Shown: positions 58,441 through 64,000 of the stretch, in pieces
Layout: each line of letters opens with the position of its first letter
How positions within the stretch are numbered: position 1 is the first letter of the stretch
Assembly: GCA_002633025.1 (NCBI GenBank)
Contig: NMRB01000385.1
Location: forward strand, 337,715-401,714
DNA length: 64,000 nt
Reading direction: 5' to 3'
DNA from: Notospermus geniculatus
Taxonomy: Eukaryota > Nemertea > Pilidiophora > Heteronemertea > Lineidae
Made by a program: the position numbers and the translations under genes
Notes under the pieces: model-generated
What the model saw: the letters and a program-made list of their open reading frames with translations, nothing else
What the model was told of the DNA's origin: nothing
Databases searched by the model: none

Positions 58441-59450
58441 GGGTTTTTGATTTGACGTACTTTTCAAGGTCACAGAGGTCAACGTTCGACAAAAGTAACG
58501 AACCTGCCACAGTTCTTCATTATTTCACTGAACATCTTCATATCTTGCATGAACGTGTATAAGAGGGGTACCTTCAAAATTACCGAGTTTCGGCCCGATC
58601 AGACATCCAATATGGCCGCCAGGTGGCGTAACCTGAAAATCTTCCAAGTGCTATAACTCAGGAACGGCTTGACCCAGAGTGCTCAAACTTAATATTTACC
58701 TCCCTCTAGATGACCTTTACAAGCACGTCAAATTTCGGCCTGATTAAACTTCCAATATGGCCGCCAGGTGGCGTAACCCGAAAATCATCAAATGTGCTAT
58801 AACTCAGGAACGACTTGACCCAGAGCAATCAAATTTGATATGTACCTCCTACTAGATAACCTTTACAAGCACGTCAAATTTCGACCTGATTGAGGTTCCA
58901 ATATGGCCGCCAGGTGGCGTAACCCGAAAATCATCAAATGTGCTATAACTCAGGAACGGCTTGACCCAGAGTGCTCAAACTCGATATTTACTTCCCTCTA
59001 GATGACCTTTACAAGCACGTCAAATTTCGGCCTGATTAAACTTCCAATATGGCCGCCAGGTGGCGTAACCCGAAAATCATCAAATGTGCTATAACTCAGG
59101 AACGACTTGACCCAGAGCAATCAAATTTGATATGTACCTCCTACTAGATAACCTTTACAAGCACGTCAAATTTCGACCTGATTGAGGTTCCAATATGGCC
59201 GCCAGGTGGCGTAACCCGACAATCATCAAATGTGCTATAACACAGGAACGACGTGACCCAGAGCATTCAAACTTGATATTTACCTTGATATTTACCTCCT
59301 TCTAGATGACCTTTACAAGCACGTCAAATTTCGACCTGATTGAGGTTCCAATATGGCCGCCAGGTGGCATAACCCGAAAATCATCAAATGAGCTATAACT
59401 CAGGAACGACTTGACCCAGATCACTCAAATGTGCTATGTGGCTTCCTCTA
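58441..59450. repeat. Satellite array, about 145-bp unit
   Basis: tatggccgccaggtggcgta at 58611, 58755, 58902, 59048 and twice more. Units alternate between aagagtgctcaaac and agagcaatcaaatttg types, suggesting a two-unit higher-order repeat of about 293 bp. Confidence 0.92.
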
Positions 59451-60296
59451 GACGCCATGTTCCCGGAACGCCGCGACGCGGCCAATCTGCGAAGCAAACT
59501 AACATCAAATGCGGAACGCTGCTGTGATATGGTTATGTAAATAATTTTTCGAGAATGCAGCCTCGAATACAGTTACCTCCTGCGTGATCGTGCGATGTAG
59601 GCCTACTGCTGCCGAGATTGAAATGCACAACGTCATGACGTCGTGATCAGTGAAGTGGCATGAGTGATCTCATGCGTGACATGACGAACGTCGCCCAGCT
59701 TTCTGCACATGCGTATCTTCCCCAAATGTGGACCCGGGCAGGCTCGAACGAGCCGTGACACGGAGCGTATATATCAAACACACCCGAACTTACCAGGGCC
59801 AATAATGCTATAGCGTCGGCCCTGACGGAAAAATGAAACACAAATGAAAAAAAAAACCCGTTTGGACATAATACTGTAGTGACAGAGAGAGGTCAGTTAT
59901 ATGAGCAATCTGGGTAAGTCATTCCCAAGTTGTAGGACTTCAATGATTTTCAGTTTATGCCACATCCCATCATATTCTATGCCAAGCCAGTGTTGTCGAT
60001 AATTACACATGGGCCTACCCAGAGGCCTGAACCAAATCTATGACTGGTTCCGATTCCTCTGGATGACCTTTATGTGCATGTGAAGTTTTGGCCCGATTGG
60101 ACATCCAATATGGCCGCCAGGTGGCATAAACTGAAAATCATTGAAGTCCTACAACTTGGGAATGACTTACCCAGATTGCTCATATCGGGTGGGCCAAAAA
60201 AAATGCATCGAACTTCAAATCTTGATTTCTCAACAACTGTTTATTATAATTCAATGAAATTTGGTACCGTATAATGTAAAGATGTTTTGTTTCACG

Positions 60297-60446
60297 TGTT
60301 TTTTCAATATAAGATGCTTTGTTTTGGTATCTTGGGCTGGGTCGATCAACGGGACTCTCATCCCTGTGCCGGCTGCTTGGAGACTCATCGGTCTTGTCAT
60401 AATAACGATCGTTATATTTTGATTTTGATGGGAACTTATCCATATT
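60297..60446 (-). pseudogene. Truncated third copy of the WAC N-terminal exon (copy C)
   Basis: The acceptor and first 48 or so codons ([14 protein letters not shown]... to ASYIEKT) are retained without a break. Identity stops abruptly at 60297, before the 36-bp repeats and the donor, so it cannot splice normally to the next exon. Upstream intron sequence matching copies A and B continues with interruptions to at least 63985. This is a partial segmental duplicate. Confidence 0.75.
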
Positions 60447-60828
60447 CTGTAAAATAAATCACATTTTTTATATTTCGGCAACTGCAACCACAGACACAGA
60501 CGCCAAGAAATATTGGAGGATCATAATAATGCAAGGATCATCCAATATTACCAAGTCATACAGTCTGAAAGCATTTCACATTACTCCGTAGCTATAGAGA
60601 ACATGCAGTGGCTCATTGTGACGTCCCTTTTGACCGGCGGTCCACCATGCTGACGCCGACGACAAAGTGCGCTGTGTACAGAACATGTCATGGTTGAAGT
60701 CGCACACACTTCACTTGCACCGATGACAATGTGCACCACCCAGTGTTCTAGCCAGGCCAGTTTCACAGGGCGGTACCACTCTGTTCAAAATTCAGAGGTC
60801 ATTTTATACCGCCCTGTTTAAAAATTAT

Positions 60829-61248
60829 GGGCCGTATTCAAAAAGGGTGTTTAACCAAATCAGCGTACAAATTCTGCATTACACAGGTTAAAGGCCTAGA
60901 AAACTATTGTTCTGCCTTATGTATGCTGCCTGATCTCTGGCATTTACCCACACGATGATCACACGCTTCTAACATTCCTGCGTCTCGGTGTGGGAGGACA
61001 AAAGAAAGTGGTGTTCAAATTCTAGACAAGCCTGCCTGATCGTTCAACATTTCCTTTGTACTCTTAGACTTAGACGCAGGATAGTTAGACGCGTGTGATT
61101 ATCCTGCGGGTAAATGCCTCTGGTGAAGTACCATACAGACATCAGGCATTAGTTTTCTAGGCCTTTAACCTGTGTAATGCAGAATTTGTACGCTGATTAG
61201 GCTAAACACCCTTAATCGCGCGATGATCACCCTTTTTGAATACGGCCC
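60829..61248. mobile_element. Foldback MITE with GGRCCGTATTC ends
   Basis: gggccgtattcaaaaagggt and accctttttgaatacggccc with arms continuing through ggttaaaggcctagaaaact and its inverse. Confidence 0.85.
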
Positions 61249-62706
61249 TATGTAACTTGCAATCGATTTTCTATTACACCACCCTGTTTGAATTTCACTC
61301 CCACCCTGTTTGAAAATCCAGTGCAGTCATCCCACACTGTAGTGTTTGGAAAAATTTCTGGCTAGAATACTGCCACCTGGGTCAACAACATCATTTGCTG
61401 CCCAATATGGCGGATACAGATTGATCACATGACCTGATGACATCGCCTGCATGCTCTCTATAGGGTCATGTACCAATCCACATCGACCTCCACTTCCCAG
61501 GAAGTAATACTAAATACATTTCACTAAGTTCATATAATCATGATAATAGTGGTACTACAGACAGCACCTCCGCCATCTACATGTAGGTATCCCTGGCTTC
61601 AACACCAGGGTTAACATGGTTAAGCCCAGGACTGAACCAGTGCCGGTCGGAAGGGGGGTCTGGGTCCTCCCTCAGAAAAATTTATAATCTACATTTGCTG
61701 AAATGCGATTTCCTGGCACCTCAGAGTCGAAATAATAAGCTCATTTGGCGTAAAAATGACCCCAACCCACTCTATTGCAACTTAGGCAGCCCACCGTTAT
61801 CATTGTTACTGTTGGTCAGAACTGCGTCAGGAAGCCCTGCCAGAAGTACATTTGGTGAATGGGAACAGAAAGGAAATTCAGAAGTGTGCGTGGCGAGCAT
61901 CTCTCGTGGCACACTTCGTTAGTTCTGATGGTCGGAAAATACTCTTTTTAGGCCGAGTGCCGGTTGGCATTTCTGCGTACTGGACGGGGCCGTCCGGCGC
62001 TGACCAGCAGCGGCACTACCCTGGCTGGTGTGAGCCAATTGAGGTACCGGTAAACAGAATTAACCAGAGTGTCACGCCAAAAATGGGGATCTAACCTGTG
62101 GCCTCCTGAGTGCAAGCCAGAGACCTGAGCCACTACACCACAGTCAGTGGTGCAACAAAATGTGTACAGGCCAGGATCAAAAGTGGGTTTGATACCTATA
62201 TGCAGGGATGGAGGTGGGTAAATGGTGCCCGTATTTAGAAAGAGGGCATAGTTGGGACCAAAAGCAGAACTGGTTGCTTGGTGTCAAATCCTGTGGTCAA
62301 TCGAGGGTACCAGAAGGCAGGGAGGGGGACTTAGGTAGCTGTGGTTGCCGCTGAATCAACCATATAAGTGAGTTCATGAAAGAACCATTCCCAGCCAGAC
62401 ACACCACCCAAATGATCACTTTTAGACTATAGAGAAGATTCTTGCATAGGCCTATACTGATAGAGATTGCGCAACTTAAACGTAACTAAACAGTCTACAG
62501 CTTGTGAGAACTATGGTCAATTTTAAGGATGGTTTTATGGGCAAATATCACTCCTGGGTTCAACAGCACAGTACAGCAGCAAGACCCATTTCATAGACTC
62601 TGGCAGCCCATAATGTATCAAAATCACAACCAGACCATATGATCGATCAAGTTAGATGACCTTGGGAGTGATGTCAGGTTCAGAAAGATTTATGGCGATG
62701 GCGATG

Positions 62707-63362
62707 TGTGATTGCCAACATTTAAGAGTTGACAGACTGAAGGAAAGTGAAGCCCCTGCCACCAACTCCACTTAACCAGAAATTCTGAGGAAGAAAATAA
62801 TTTTTTCCCAAAATTTCAAGCTGTAGGATAAAGTGTAATGTGGCTTGCACAAAATCCAATCCGTTTTATTCCTCTAGATGCCCTTGATTTTTAATAAGAT
62901 ACCCTACTTTGAATTGGACTGCCCCCAGACACCAATGCCCTTACTCTCTAACTCATCAGGTGATCAAACTTTAATGAAGTTCATGTAAAACAGCCATGAT
63001 GGTCTACGGTAGTAAACAGCTCAATATTGATGCATGTGATTGCCAACATTTAAGAGTTGACAGACTAAGGAACGTGAAGCCCCTGTCACCAACTCCACTT
63101 AACCAGAAATTCTGAGGAAAAAAATAATTTTTTTTCCAAAATTTCAAGCTTTAGGATAAAGTGCAATGTGGCTTGCACAAAATCCAATCTGTTTTATTCC
63201 TCTAGATGCCCTTGATTTTTAATAAGGTACCCTACTTTGAATTGGACTGCCCCCAGACACTAATGCCCTTACTCTATAACTCATCAGGTGATTAAACTTT
63301 AATGAAATTCATGTAAAACAGCCATGATGGTCTAGGGTAGTAAACAGCTCAAGACCGATTCA
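62707..63362. repeat. Two-unit tandem duplication, period 328 bp, in copy C
   Basis: The block starting tgtgattgccaacattta at 62707 recurs at 63035, through the ccagacaccaatgccc and catgatggtct landmarks. Copy B (45100-45400) has only one unit, so the duplication arose after the copies separated. Confidence 0.85.
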
Positions 63363-64000
63363 TCAATCTTTTCTCAAAATATTGAAATATCGTGATTTAC
63401 TAATCAGAAACTTCAAAATGTCTGAAAAAATATCTAAGTAAATTAGCATCCAAAACACACAAAAATTGAGGTAATTTGCTCAGATTTTTTGTGTGGGTGT
63501 GTTCATTGGTTCCTCTAGATGACTGCTGTTGCAATAAAAGTTGGACTGATGCTGGTCTTTTCTGGTGGTGCACCCTCTTTTGAACCTGAACGTAGTCTGT
63601 ACATTTCTATGTGTCTGGCTCCATGCATTTCATCACTTCATTAAAGGGTGTCGTTTTCTTCTCTTGACACCAAATTACCTCGTATGGATGAGTCTCATTT
63701 CGGCTATAATACCTGTGGAAGAGAAAAAAAGCAAAATGAGCATGTATTATTATTTATTTTGGAGATAATTAGTGAAATGGGACTCGAATCTGGAGGGATT
63801 TTGACAACAATCATGGCGGACGTGCAGAAATCGGAGGTCCATTTTTTGAGGACGTTTTTTGTCTTATTTACCCATCATTGAGCCTTGGATATTTCCTTGC
63901 ATGCATTACCATCAATGCTTTAGTATTTGGTTGCTTCAACAGCTCAATCGAACGGTTAAAGCACGGAGATTTTGGGCTATTTTCACCTCATAACACATCA

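Larger units (their letters stand above)
57249..60180. repeat. Composite repeat: gagctaaaaa terminus plus 145-bp satellite
   Basis: Starts tttttagctcacccgtgagc, passes the ttggtacatatatacccctt block, is interrupted at 57537-58429, and continues into the satellite at 58441-59450. Shared order with 1-690 suggests one large element whose internal unit expanded. 59448-60063 is an insertion matching 42140-42624. Confidence 0.65.

Noticed and set aside
60297-60446. Copy C as a working WAC exon
   Set aside because: It lacks the 3' part of the exon and any donor at the homologous place.

Overview
The window is animal genomic DNA, most likely from a marine invertebrate deuterostome with a very polymorphic, repeat-rich genome. 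The grounds are spliced genes with GT-AG introns, dense short foldback transposons, tRNA-derived SINEs, a CR1/L2-type LINE tail and abundant taggcctata-like words. The species cannot be fixed from sequence alone; amphioxus, echinoderm and hemichordate all remain possible.

One cellular gene is convincingly present: an orthologue of WAC (WW domain-containing adaptor with coiled coil), on the minus strand. Eleven exons between 33057 and 16531 join in perfect phase into a 619-codon reading frame, ending in a coiled coil and stop that closely resemble vertebrate WAC. A candidate ATG lies at 33054, three bases inside its exon. A further N-terminal exon may lie upstream and was not found. No poly(A) signal was identified for the minus-strand transcript.

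The five 5'-most recognised exons appear a second time at 35284-42925, in the same order and strand. The two sets are separated by an assembly gap (N, 34772-35165). The contig left of the gap ends in sequence matching about 44640, and the contig right of it begins in sequence matching about 27504. This is the pattern expected if two allelic contigs were placed in tandem instead of merged, although a real tandem duplication is not excluded. A third, truncated and more diverged copy of the first exon and its upstream intron lies at 60297-64000. The first recognised exon carries a coding 36-bp minisatellite (five units in one copy, three in the other, none in the third), and every unit contains an in-frame 5' splice-site motif.

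Region by region: 1-16.5 kb is downstream of WAC and holds a 145-bp satellite, many foldback elements and a 21-bp minisatellite (13.57-14.16 kb). 16.5-33.1 kb is WAC copy A, with a RecQ-like helicase remnant, MITEs and an AAT microsatellite in its introns. 33.1-34.8 kb is upstream intron, followed by the gap. 35.2-42.9 kb is WAC copy B, with a LINE tail and a 0.7-kb TIR element absent from copy A. 43-60 kb is probably WAC intron or upstream DNA and is almost entirely repeats, including a 1.6-kb Tc1-like element with a recognisable empty-site paralogue. 58.4-60.2 kb is the satellite again, and 60.3-64 kb is the third duplicate. Apart from WAC I see no convincing intact gene.
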